Positions 1 to 7,454 of a DNA stretch of 19,022 nt are shown one piece after another. Position 1 is the stretch's first letter. Every line of letters starts with the position of its first letter. The DNA comes from Deltaproteobacteria bacterium UBA2957. Its GTDB lineage: Bacteria > Myxococcota_A > UBA796. The notes under the pieces were generated by a model. The model was not told where the DNA came from, did not search any database, and worked only from the letters and a program-made list of their open reading frames with translations. The position numbers and the translations under genes are program-made. The stretch covers positions 1-19,022 of the forward strand of contig DEBL01000323.1 of assembly GCA_002348535.1 (NCBI GenBank). The letters run 5' to 3'.

Positions 1-42
1 TCGGCATCGGCGTCAGCGTCAGCGTCGGCATCGGCGTCAGCG
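1..42. repeat. 6-bp/24-bp low-complexity tandem repeat encoding Asp-Ala
   Basis: An 18-bp block (TCGGCATCGGCGTCAGCG) occurs at 1-18 and again at 25-42, separated by a further TCAGCG hexamer. The whole stretch is variations on a 6-bp Asp-Ala unit read on the minus strand. It lies inside the partial lipoprotein gene and keeps its frame, so length changes by whole 6-bp units would not disrupt the protein. Confidence 0.8.
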
Positions 43-149
43 TCGTGGTCGTGGTCGGCGTGATCGTCGTCGTGCGCCGTGTCATCATCCTTGTCACCGC
101 ATGCGCCCAAGACGAGCAACGCGGGAAGGGTCATCCAGAAAAGCTTCAT
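1..149 (-). CDS. Asp/Ala/His-rich lipoprotein, N-terminal part
   Basis: This reading frame is open at the left edge, so only the first 49 codons are visible. It starts MKLFWMTLPALLVLGACG: a short hydrophobic signal peptide and a lipobox (LGAC) with the lipidated Cys at residue 17. The mature part is almost wholly Asp, Ala and His: an Asp/His-rich stretch at about residues 20-36 followed by an Asp-Ala dipeptide repeat that continues off the window. The start is supported by a very strong Shine-Dalgarno sequence (GGAGGAG, three bases before ATG) and a good promoter at 209-237. The Asp/His composition would suit divalent metal binding, or a flexible acidic spacer in front of a folded domain outside the window. 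No family can be named from this fragment. Confidence 0.8.
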   Translation of the reverse strand, partial: MKLFWMTLPALLVLGACGDKDDDTAHDDDHADHDHDADADADADADADA

Positions 150-208
150 GGTCTCCTCCATGGTGAAGCAACTGCGCCGGACCCGATGTCCAGCCACAGC
201 CCCCCCAC

Positions 209-237
209 CTTATCCGGTTGCTGGGGGTGTTCGTCAA
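209..237 (-). promoter_or_regulatory. Sigma-70-type promoter for the acidic lipoprotein
   Basis: On the minus strand TTGACG (232-237) is followed after exactly 17 bp by GATAAG (209-214). This matches the -35 consensus in 5 of 6 bases and the -10 in 4 of 6. It would give a leader of roughly 50 nt ahead of the lipoprotein start at 149. The rest of 150-283 shows no convincing terminator for the upstream acyl-CoA synthetase gene. Confidence 0.55.
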
Positions 238-283
238 CAACCACGTGACAGAAAAGTATTGACGGCGCAATATGTTTGAAACC

Positions 284-2032
284 TTACTCGGCGTACATCG
301 CGTCAATTGCGTCGGCCCAGTTATCGTTTACAATCCGACGCTTTATTTTCATAGTGGGGGTTAATTCTCCGTTTTCCTGATCGAGTTCTCTCGGAAGTAC
401 GGTAAATTTACGCACGTGTTCCACCCGTGCGAAGCGGGAGTTGATGGCGTCAACGTGGGATTGGATGCTCGCGTTGAAACTCGAAAGATCACCCTTGGCC
501 TCGGCGGCGCGCTCGGGATTGATCGCCACCAACGCCGATAAAAACTTCCGGCGATCACCGATAACGACGGCTTGGCTGATGGAATCATGTTCCATGAGGG
601 CGGCCTCAATGTTCTTGGGCGCAATGTTCTTACCGCCAGCGGTAATAATGATGTCTTTCTTGCGTCCAGTGATGGTAAGGAACCCGGCGTCATCAAAGGT
701 GCCAAGGTCGCCGGAATACAGCCACCCCTGTTCATCCAGTGTGGCTGCCGTGGCCTCTTCGTCTTTGTAATAGCCCAAGAAAACATTCCGGCCTTTGACG
801 AGAATCTCTCCGTCGTCGGCGATTTTCACGTCTACGCCATTGAGGCGTACCCCTACTGTTCCGAACTGGGTCCTTCCGGGGATGTTGAATGTTGTGGGTC
901 CTGAACCCTCAGATTGACCGTAGACCTCGAGGATAGTGACATCGAGGCTGGCCATAAATTCGAGAACGTCCGGGGCGATGGGTGCCGCACCGCTGACGCA
1001 GATTCGGGCATTGCCCATACCAATCGCGGGCTTCAGTTTCGAGAAGATCAGCTTATTGGCCAGCTTGTACTTTACAGACAGTGCAGGTCCGATGGGTTTG
1101 CCTTGGTTCTTCAGCGCGTTGACTTCCGCACCGACCCGTCGCGCAAAATCAACGAGCTTGAGCTTCACGCCCGTCGCGAGTTTGAGCTTCGCAGAGATTC
1201 CAGCATGGAACTTTTCCCACACCCTTGGCACACCAAAGAACACGGTTGGCTGAACCTCTTTGAGGTTGTCTGGCATTTGTTCGATGCCCTGAGCGAAGTA
1301 CACGCTGGCGCCCGATGTGATGGGGGCGTGCAGGGTGAACATTTGTTCCGCGATGTGCGACAGCGGCAGGTAGCTCAGGCTGGTATCGGCATCGGACTGG
1401 TTGACCAACGCAACAGCCGTATCGGCGGTCCACGCCAGATTGTCGTGCGACAGCATGACGGCTTTTGGAGGGCCAGTGGTTCCCGATGTGTAGATAAAGG
1501 TCGCCGGGTCGGACGGGTCAATGGCTTTGATCCGTGCGTCGATGTCGCTGGATTCGATGGCGGACCCTTCCGCGATGAAGTCATCCCACCCGATGGTGAT
1601 TTCATCGTCAATCGATGTCCCTCGCATCGTAACGATGCGCTTGAGGTGCGGTAGCTCGCCGCGAACTTCGTTGACCTTCGCCCACTGTGCTTCGTTCTCG
1701 ACGAGCACAATGGGGGCTTCGGAGTGATTCAAAATGTACGCGATCTCTTCGGCGGAGCAGGTTTGATAGATGCCGGCTGGGATCACATTGATGCTCATCG
1801 CACCCAGATCCATCTCAACCCATTCGGGACGGTTGTTGCCCAGAATGCACACGACTTGGCCACTCTCGAGCCCGAACGCAAGGAGCGCTGCAGAAACCCG
1901 TCGGACGTTTTCGGCGTATCCGGACCAACTCGTGGCGGACCACCCGTCATCGCCGCGTACATGGTACGCGGGCGATTCGGGTCGTGTGGTGGCTTGTGCG
2001 ATGAGACGAGCGGGAATGGTGGGTGCAGCCAT
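284..2032 (-). CDS. Long-chain acyl-CoA synthetase (AMP-forming)
   Basis: This 582-residue protein belongs to the ANL/AMP-binding superfamily and is close in size to bacterial long-chain fatty acid CoA ligases of the FadD15 type (about 600 residues). It would activate a fatty acid with ATP to an acyl-adenylate and then load CoA. Visible motifs in order are the phosphate-binding loop YTSGTTGPPK (181-190), the FFGVPRVWEK segment typical of the long-chain class (265-274), YGQSEG (371-376), YSGD (439-442), the hinge GRKKD with GGKNIAPKNIE (456-476), and the C-terminal TPTMKIKRR (558-566) holding the adenylation lysine. No signal peptide is seen, so it is cytosolic or membrane-associated. Its ATG follows a GAGG Shine-Dalgarno about 9 nt upstream. 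It lies 88 bp downstream of the sigma-factor cassette on the same strand; membership of that operon is uncertain. Chain-length specificity cannot be read from sequence alone. Confidence 0.93.
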   Translation of the reverse strand: MAAPTIPARLIAQATTRPESPAYHVRGDDGWSATSWSGYAENVRRVSAALLAFGLESGQVVCILGNNRPEWVEMDLGAMSINVIPAGIYQTCSAEEIAYILNHSEAPIVLVENEAQWAKVNEVRGELPHLKRIVTMRGTSIDDEITIGWDDFIAEGSAIESSDIDARIKAIDPSDPATFIYTSGTTGPPKAVMLSHDNLAWTADTAVALVNQSDADTSLSYLPLSHIAEQMFTLHAPITSGASVYFAQGIEQMPDNLKEVQPTVFFGVPRVWEKFHAGISAKLKLATGVKLKLVDFARRVGAEVNALKNQGKPIGPALSVKYKLANKLIFSKLKPAIGMGNARICVSGAAPIAPDVLEFMASLDVTILEVYGQSEGSGPTTFNIPGRTQFGTVGVRLNGVDVKIADDGEILVKGRNVFLGYYKDEEATAATLDEQGWLYSGDLGTFDDAGFLTITGRKKDIIITAGGKNIAPKNIEAALMEHDSISQAVVIGDRRKFLSALVAINPERAAEAKGDLSSFNASIQSHVDAINSRFARVEHVRKFTVLPRELDQENGELTPTMKIKRRIVNDNWADAIDAMYAE

Positions 2033-2120
2033 GAATAATCCTCAGAAGGAACGTGTGAACGCGTATTAATGGCTGGTTGGGTCACCGGGCAACAAACCCG
2101 CTGTCAGCATCGCCTAACCG

Positions 2121-2684
2121 TCACAGCCCACGCGACTGGGAGGCGCCGATTTTCTGCTCAACAAACTCTTCGATTCTGTCCTCACGTGACGCATCCCGGT
2201 CGGCAATCTCCGCCTCCAGTCGTTTCAGTTCAGTTCGCATTTTGGTGACCTTCTCTCGTCGATGTCGCTGCTTGGCATCGAAGATCTCTTCCGCGAGTTC
2301 TTCGAGTTGCCCACGAATCTTTGACTGCTCTTTGCGGGTGGCTGCATGGTAGTCATCGAGAGCGGCGCGAAAATCTTCCCGCAGCTCCTTCATCTTTTGC
2401 TTTTCAGCTCGCTTTTTGGGGTCCATCAGTCCCGATTTTTTCTCGCCGAGCATCTTCTTCATCGTCGCCCGGAACTCTCCGGGGCTGTTTTGACGCATCT
2501 CCATGAGGGCTTCGAACTTGGCCGGATTTGTGTCGTACAGGTGCTTCATCAGCAGTCGAGCATTTCGCCGGTATTCATTCTGTGCCTCTGAAGCAGGGGG
2601 CGGTCCCTCGCTTGGTGGTTCGGCGATGGCGAGGCCGGGCAAGGCGAACAGAAAAGCGGCAGCAAGGGCCGTACGGTGATTCAT
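2121..2684 (-). CDS. Exported charged coiled-coil protein, third gene of sigma cassette
   Basis: This 187-residue protein has a clear Sec signal peptide (residues 1-21, probable cleavage after AIA). After it comes a very highly charged, almost entirely helical sequence rich in Glu, Lys and Arg, with long predicted coiled coil from about residue 90 to 175. It has no cysteines and no recognisable catalytic motif. The overall look resembles Spy/CpxP-like periplasmic helical proteins, but I see no defining motif of that family. Its ATG overlaps the anti-sigma stop (ATGA, 2681-2684) and has a strong GGAGG Shine-Dalgarno, so it should be made together with the anti-sigma factor. A role as a periplasmic sensor or partner of the anti-sigma factor's extracytoplasmic domain is inference from context. 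Confidence 0.85.
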   Translation of the reverse strand: MNHRTALAAAFLFALPGLAIAEPPSEGPPPASEAQNEYRRNARLLMKHLYDTNPAKFEALMEMRQNSPGEFRATMKKMLGEKKSGLMDPKKRAEKQKMKELREDFRAALDDYHAATRKEQSKIRGQLEELAEEIFDAKQRHRREKVTKMRTELKRLEAEIADRDASREDRIEEFVEQKIGASQSRGL

Positions 2685-3067
2685 GATTCCTCCAGATAGT
2701 AAAGGGCGAGTTCGATCTCAAGCATAGCGAGATCATTGTCAAGGGTGTCAGAAAAAAGCTCGTGATCGCGTTGGTGAGTCGGATCGATGGATTCAATGCT
2801 TGGCCCCAGTGTTGGGGATGTCATTGAGGTAAATTGTGTCGCCAACAGAATTGCTGCCGCAGACAAAAAACCAATGGCGGGTGCGTGCCATCGCTTTGGT
2901 GCCGAACGTACGCCTTCAGTAACAGGCAACAGTGCTGCCAGCGTCTCAGTGTGTTGTCGGACAACATTTCGGCACGCAGCACACTCGGCAAGATGCTGCT
3001 CGAAGTCAGTGGGCGCCTCGCCGAAGGCCGCAAGCACAGCAGTGGTCTCGGTATGTTTGCAATTCAC
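2681..3067 (-). CDS. Zinc-finger (ZAS/zf-HC2) transmembrane anti-sigma factor
   Basis: This 128-residue protein has the anti-sigma zinc-binding pattern C3 ... H25-x3-C29-x2-C32 at its N-terminus, a single transmembrane helix at about residues 61-82, and a short C-terminal tail rich in Asp, Glu and Leu (LAMLEIELALYYLEES). That tail style is common in deltaproteobacterial anti-sigma factors. It is expected to hold the adjacent ECF sigma factor inactive at the inner membrane. I chose the GTG at 3067, which overlaps the sigma stop codon (GTGA) and sits 5 nt after a GAGGA Shine-Dalgarno. A longer in-frame ORF from 3199 would run deep into the sigma gene and adds no domain. Its own stop overlaps the next gene by ATGA. 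Confidence 0.88.
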   Translation of the reverse strand: MNCKHTETTAVLAAFGEAPTDFEQHLAECAACRNVVRQHTETLAALLPVTEGVRSAPKRWHAPAIGFLSAAAILLATQFTSMTSPTLGPSIESIDPTHQRDHELFSDTLDNDLAMLEIELALYYLEES

Positions 3068-3624
3068 GATGGTCCTCGAGGGTCGATAAGTTTTCGGTTC
3101 ATGAGTACCGTCCGCATGCGGCTTAAGCCCCGATGCATGCGACTCAGTGCGGTGTTCAGGGGCACACACTGGTGGTTCGCGATGGCGCGAAATGTCCACC
3201 CTTCAAAGAGTCGCAAGCGAAGCACCTCGGCTGTGGGCGGGGGAAGGGTGCTCATGACTTCGGCGATGGCATGCATCAGTTGGTCCGCTTCGAGCGATTG
3301 GTCGGGAATGGTGTGGTCTGCAGCGCTGGGCGTCGGCTCGGCGGGGTCGTTCACGGTTTGGATCCGAGCCGATTTGCGCCGGTGATGGTCGATGACCAAT
3401 CGGCGAGCAATCTGAAAGACCCATGCACGGAAGGTTCCGCACTCTTCGTATGTGTCGATGTGTCGCCCCACCCGGTGCCACGTTTCTTGGAAGAGGTCCT
3501 CGGCATCGTCACCGACGCGGTTTACAAGGAAACCCATCACTGAATCCCGGTGACGTTCCATGAGGGACTGAAACGCGGTTCGGTCTCCGGACTGGTGGGC
3601 GAGAATTAGTGCTGTGTCACTCAT
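3064..3624 (-). CDS. ECF-type RNA polymerase sigma factor
   Basis: This is a roughly 186-residue extracytoplasmic-function sigma factor. Region 2 covers about residues 14-82, with the typical core-binding helix AEDLFQETW and the -10 recognition part FRAWVFQIARRLVIDHHRR. After a Pro/Ala-rich linker, region 4 runs from about 124 to 175, with LPPPTAEVLRLRLFEGW and the helix-turn-helix FRAIANHQCVPLNTALSRMHRG. It would direct RNA polymerase to a small regulon in response to an envelope signal relayed by the following anti-sigma gene. An in-frame GTG at 3642 would add six residues. I prefer the ATG at 3624 because MSDTALI fits family N-termini, but neither start has a clear Shine-Dalgarno. The gene begins 51 bp after the sulfatase-like gene on the same strand. 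Confidence 0.9.
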   Translation of the reverse strand: MSDTALILAHQSGDRTAFQSLMERHRDSVMGFLVNRVGDDAEDLFQETWHRVGRHIDTYEECGTFRAWVFQIARRLVIDHHRRKSARIQTVNDPAEPTPSAADHTIPDQSLEADQLMHAIAEVMSTLPPPTAEVLRLRLFEGWTFRAIANHQCVPLNTALSRMHRGLSRMRTVLMNRKLIDPRGPS

Positions 3625-3674
3625 CACAGGGAGTAAACGCACCGGTCAGCCAAACATTGCTAGATTGCGAAATT

Positions 3675-6128
3675 TTATTCTTCGGCCTCGATGTACCCGA
3701 GGCTTTCGAGGTCCCCTGCGACCTCGGAATCGAAACCTTGAATCGCGCTGTCGAGGTCTGAGGGGATGGGAGCGACCGTGGTGGTCATGCGTATTCGTCG
3801 TCCCGCCATGCGTTCATTGAGCATCAGATCGGGAAGACCGGCCTTCGGGCGTTCGCGGTCGATCAACACGACGGTATGGGTCTCGGTCCGCGAGCCAATC
3901 GAAATGTCGATGTCGATGGAGTCGGGCAGCGGGTCGGGTGGCACCAAGAAGACTTCGACCATGCCCCGCTGCTTGGGCCATCGAAGGACAGTTCGGTCGG
4001 ACTCGATGTTGACGCTGGCCTTGCCCTTCATGGTCGGATCATCGCCAACCCAAGCGGCAGACACGGGCGTTCGGAGGGTGACGTGAACACTTTTCGCGCT
4101 CGATGACTTGCTGGGAGCGATTCGCCACACGTTAGCCACAGGTCGGTCAAGTGCCGTCCCGAGGGCCTGCTTGGCCGCTGTAGAGTCGACCGATTCGACA
4201 ACATTGGTGGCCTCGGCGCGGTCTGTTCGCAGGTCGTAGATTTCTTCAAGTCCCTTGTGGACGGTGAACTTGGTGCCGTCGACCAAGCTGCCCCAGCGCC
4301 GAAGACCATACAGTGGCCGCCCAAAGGCTTGAGGACGCTGGTTGAACATATCGGTCGCGTTTCCACTTGCCAGCAAGCGAAGGTCTGCCCCGATCATGCC
4401 GGTTGTATCCACGCCGGCGATGCTCGCGAGGGTTGGAGCCACGTCGATTAGGCTTGTGGGCGCATCAAATACGCCCGCTTGAATGTCGGGGCCCTTCAAC
4501 ACCATTGGAACGCGGATGACCTCGTCGTACAACGTATGCCCGTGTTCAAAGCCATCGTGCTCCCAGAACTCTTCGCCATGGTCCGAGACGATCATGACGG
4601 TCGCATCCTCCGATAAACGGCCAAACAGTCGCGCGATTTGGTCGTCGAGGTAGCGCATGTTGTTGTCGTAGCGCCCGCGGACATAGGCTTTGCCTCCTTC
4701 ACCGAGAGTCTTTGCAGCCCGGTTGATCTCGTGGCGCAAAAAGTAGCTGCCCCCCAACTCAGGAGGCGGCGAGCCCGCAAACATCGATCGATACTGAAGG
4801 GGTTCGGTGTAGGGGAGATGCATGTCCATGAGGTGGAGAAGAAGAAACGCGTCTTGGTCGGAATGCCGATCAAGGAACCGCAATCCTCGCTGAATTTGAA
4901 CGGACCCTTGTGGCCAATTGATGCAGCGGTGCATGCCCCACCCATCCGCCATGTCGAAGTTGGACGAGAGGTAGACATTGCCTGCGACCATGCCCGTAGC
5001 CCAACCGCTTGCAGCTAGACGGTTTTGCAGGCGTGTCACTTTGTCCCATCGTTCAGGGTGGGTACCGGTGACCATGGTTCGGGCGGACGGAAGCGTCCAA
5101 GGCGCAACCGAACGCGCTTCGGTGAACACGGCAGCATCCGAGGCCCACGCGTCGATCCGCGGACTCGTCTCTCGTTCGTACCCGTACAAGCTCATGGCAT
5201 CCGGTCGAAGGGTGTCGATGAACACCAGCACCATCTGGCGTGGATTGCGTTGCGGGGTGTAGAGCGTGGGTTCAGCGACGAACACGTAGTCTAAGGCGTT
5301 CTCTGCGAGACCGTGGGTTTCGATGCTGAGGTCAATTTGAGTGCCTTGATACCGTGAGAGATCAACACTGTGGCGCGCGTACGACGGCCCCACGGCGATC
5401 CGATCAATCTCGGTTGCATCGTCGCCGCGACCGACTGCGATGACGATCTCGGCACCATCGGACTGAACCCCATCCAGCGCACTCTCGGGCGGGACCACAA
5501 CGGCATCGAAGCGCAAGTGACCGTTGGTCGGGACATCAACTGCGTAGCGAATGCGCGACGGCGCGGGCAAGAAGATGCCGTGTCGGTTGGTGTCGCCGAT
5601 CTGAACGCTTCGGAAGACAAATTCGGCATCCGACAGGTCGCTCATGCTGCGGTTCAGTGCCTTCTCACGCTCGCGTGCGCGCGGGTATCGCACCCGATAT
5701 TCTCCGGGGTCGGGCGCACCATCGGCGATGGGTCGACGAACATGAATGGCATTGGCTGAAAAGGACCAAGTGTTGACCTTTGCCGCGTTTTCAACACCGC
5801 CCAATGGCTCTACCTTTCGGAACTTTTCAGGGGCATCGGACCGTTTTCGTTCGAGCTTCATTCCGCTTGGTGGTCGATGAAAGAACAAGGTGCGAGGTCG
5901 CACTGGGAGTGAAGCCTCCCAGGTTCGAACGCCTGCCACACTGTGTACAATCCGCCACGGTCCCTGAACGAAGGCGTGTGCCGGCACATCGGATCGAGAT
6001 TGCTCGGCGACTTCCAGCTCGGTGACGCGCTCTGGATGGCGGTCGAGCAAGACGGAAGAGGCCCACGCAGAAGCGGCCGCCCCGAAGTAGAACGAGGCGG
6101 CCACAATCAATGGCGTGAAGCGCGGCAT
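3675..6128 (-). CDS. Exported sulfatase/phosphatase-superfamily hydrolase with Thr nucleophile position
   Basis: This 817-residue protein begins with a signal peptide (about 1-23). A beta-rich region (about 30-295), possibly jelly-roll, is followed by an alkaline phosphatase-superfamily sulfatase fold (about 297-645) and a beta-rich tail ending in LESLGYIEAEE, a tail ending often seen in deltaproteobacterial sulfatase-like proteins. Metal-site motifs are FIDTLRPD (D305, D310), HLMDMHLPY (432-440), SDHGEEFWEH (515-524) and the H529/H531 pair. The segment aligned with the sulfatase signature CxPSR reads TLPSAR with Thr345 where formylglycine-forming Cys or Ser should be, so it may be a phospho- or phosphoethanolamine-type enzyme and not a true sulfatase. 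It starts 12 bp after the metalloprotease stop, without an obvious Shine-Dalgarno, which suggests translational coupling. Location is periplasmic or outer surface. Confidence 0.88.
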   Translation of the reverse strand: MPRFTPLIVAASFYFGAAASAWASSVLLDRHPERVTELEVAEQSRSDVPAHAFVQGPWRIVHSVAGVRTWEASLPVRPRTLFFHRPPSGMKLERKRSDAPEKFRKVEPLGGVENAAKVNTWSFSANAIHVRRPIADGAPDPGEYRVRYPRAREREKALNRSMSDLSDAEFVFRSVQIGDTNRHGIFLPAPSRIRYAVDVPTNGHLRFDAVVVPPESALDGVQSDGAEIVIAVGRGDDATEIDRIAVGPSYARHSVDLSRYQGTQIDLSIETHGLAENALDYVFVAEPTLYTPQRNPRQMVLVFIDTLRPDAMSLYGYERETSPRIDAWASDAAVFTEARSVAPWTLPSARTMVTGTHPERWDKVTRLQNRLAASGWATGMVAGNVYLSSNFDMADGWGMHRCINWPQGSVQIQRGLRFLDRHSDQDAFLLLHLMDMHLPYTEPLQYRSMFAGSPPPELGGSYFLRHEINRAAKTLGEGGKAYVRGRYDNNMRYLDDQIARLFGRLSEDATVMIVSDHGEEFWEHDGFEHGHTLYDEVIRVPMVLKGPDIQAGVFDAPTSLIDVAPTLASIAGVDTTGMIGADLRLLASGNATDMFNQRPQAFGRPLYGLRRWGSLVDGTKFTVHKGLEEIYDLRTDRAEATNVVESVDSTAAKQALGTALDRPVANVWRIAPSKSSSAKSVHVTLRTPVSAAWVGDDPTMKGKASVNIESDRTVLRWPKQRGMVEVFLVPPDPLPDSIDIDISIGSRTETHTVVLIDRERPKAGLPDLMLNERMAGRRIRMTTTVAPIPSDLDSAIQGFDSEVAGDLESLGYIEAEE

Positions 6129-6140
6129 CTGCGGCTTCGC

Positions 6141-7454
6141 TTAGCCGTCGCGGCGACGAACCAGAAGTCCGACCATACCCAACAGAAGTCCGATAATCCC
6201 TCCGTTCGAGGGCGCAGTGGCACAGCCGCTGGACTTGACCTCTTCGACCTTGATGGTCAACTCCTCAGCAGCATTCAGATCGCCGGGGGCGCCCACATGC
6301 AGCACGACGCGGTAGTTGCCGGCTTCCTCGAAGTCAATCTTGGGCGACCAAGCACTAATGCTGCGCATGGGCTCGTCGCTGTTGCCTTTGAAGACATCCC
6401 AACGGATTCGCTCGATGCAGCCGTAGACGCTGGTATCGACTTGATTGACCATCTGATAGGTGAAGTCTTCCAACGGCTCGTAGGTGAACATCCCCTCGAA
6501 ATCACCGGCGGGTGTGGGCGTGTCACACACGGTGACGTACGCCAACTCGCGTTGCGTGAACTCCCACTCACCGCACTCTTCTTGGGTGCCGGTGACCTTC
6601 ATGTTGACGGAGTATTGACCGGCTTCAGTGTACGTGTGGCAGACCGGTGTTTCGGTTTCGACGGATGTGTTTCCGTCGCCAAAGTTCCATTCGATGGCGA
6701 CGCCATCTCCTTCGTCATCCATTTCAATTTCAAAGCACACTTCGAGCGGCGCGCCGCCGTTTCGTTGCGAATCGGAGAAGAAGCTTGCGTAAGGGCCGTA
6801 GAGAGCGGTGATGCCTTCGATATCGTCGTCACTGAGGTCACTTTGGTAGGTGCTGCACGGCCCGATTGACCAGTACATGGTGGCGTACCGCAGGTCGAGG
6901 TCTGTGCATGTTTCGCCCTCCTCGCACGAATGACCGAGGCCCCAGAGGTGACCGATCTCGTGTGTAGCGACTGCTTCCAGCGAGTACTCTCGGGTGCAAC
7001 CGTTTTCGATTCCTTCGTCGGTGTCCCAGTCGATGTCCTTGTTGAAGATGATGTCTGAGTCTTTGGCGTAGGTGTAGGTGTCGCCCGAGAGGGTGAACGC
7101 AACATCTGAGGTCGAGTTTGTGATGGTGACACCGAGGACGCCGGCACCCATTTGTTCAGCCGGGTCATCGAAGTAAAAGACATTAATGTCGTCGTCTTTC
7201 TTGCCGGTACGGTTGCCCTCGAGGACACCCATGTACTCGGTCGAAAGCGAAGCGCAGGGCGCCTCGACTTCCCAGTGCGCCCAAGAGGCGGTCAGGATTT
7301 CAGCTTCCATCCCAGATGGGATGGAATCCTCGGGAGTATCTCCGAGGTACCACTCCATTGGGAACAGGTCTCGGTCCCACACCCAACGGTTGTGTTTCCA
7401 TGCATGGGCAGGTTCGGAGGCAAGGAGCGGAAGGAAGAGCGCTGAGATCATCAT
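6141..7454 (-). CDS. Secreted matrixin-like metalloprotease with PKD domain and MYXO-CTERM-like tail
   Basis: This 437-residue protein starts with a short signal peptide ending near EPAHA. A metzincin zinc-protease domain (about 20-222) carries HEIGHLWGLGH (H165, E166, H169, H175) and the downstream Met-turn YATMYW (Met193). A PKD-like domain follows (about 233-290, WNFGDGN, with HTYTEAGQYSV), then a second beta-sandwich (about 315-405). The tail has Cys411, a Gly/Leu-rich helix and a final Arg triplet, which matches the MYXO-CTERM sorting signal processed by myxosortases. The ATG at 7454 overlaps the upstream stop codon (ATGA) and sits 8 nt after AAGGAG, so an upstream in-frame ATG at 7526 is rejected. 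It probably cleaves extracellular protein at the cell surface; the substrate is unknown. Confidence 0.9.
   Translation of the reverse strand: MMISALFLPLLASEPAHAWKHNRWVWDRDLFPMEWYLGDTPEDSIPSGMEAEILTASWAHWEVEAPCASLSTEYMGVLEGNRTGKKDDDINVFYFDDPAEQMGAGVLGVTITNSTSDVAFTLSGDTYTYAKDSDIIFNKDIDWDTDEGIENGCTREYSLEAVATHEIGHLWGLGHSCEEGETCTDLDLRYATMYWSIGPCSTYQSDLSDDDIEGITALYGPYASFFSDSQRNGGAPLEVCFEIEMDDEGDGVAIEWNFGDGNTSVETETPVCHTYTEAGQYSVNMKVTGTQEECGEWEFTQRELAYVTVCDTPTPAGDFEGMFTYEPLEDFTYQMVNQVDTSVYGCIERIRWDVFKGNSDEPMRSISAWSPKIDFEEAGNYRVVLHVGAPGDLNAAEELTIKVEEVKSSGCATAPSNGGIIGLLLGMVGLLVRRRDG

Noticed and set aside
914..1654. 246-residue plus-strand ORF
   Set aside because: It lies wholly inside the acyl-CoA synthetase gene on the other strand and has no family features.
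2033..2120. Possible terminator and promoter between the coiled-coil gene and the acyl-CoA synthetase
   Set aside because: The only stem (CGGG/CCCG) is 4 bp without a T-run, and the best -35/-10 pair is weak.
2681..3199. Longer anti-sigma reading frame from 3199
   Set aside because: The extra 44 residues overlap the sigma gene and precede the zinc motif; the GTG at 3067 with GAGGA and the GTGA overlap is better.
5943..6869. 308-residue plus-strand ORF
   Set aside because: It is antisense to the sulfatase-like and metalloprotease genes, whose motifs are clear; it shows no recognisable domain.
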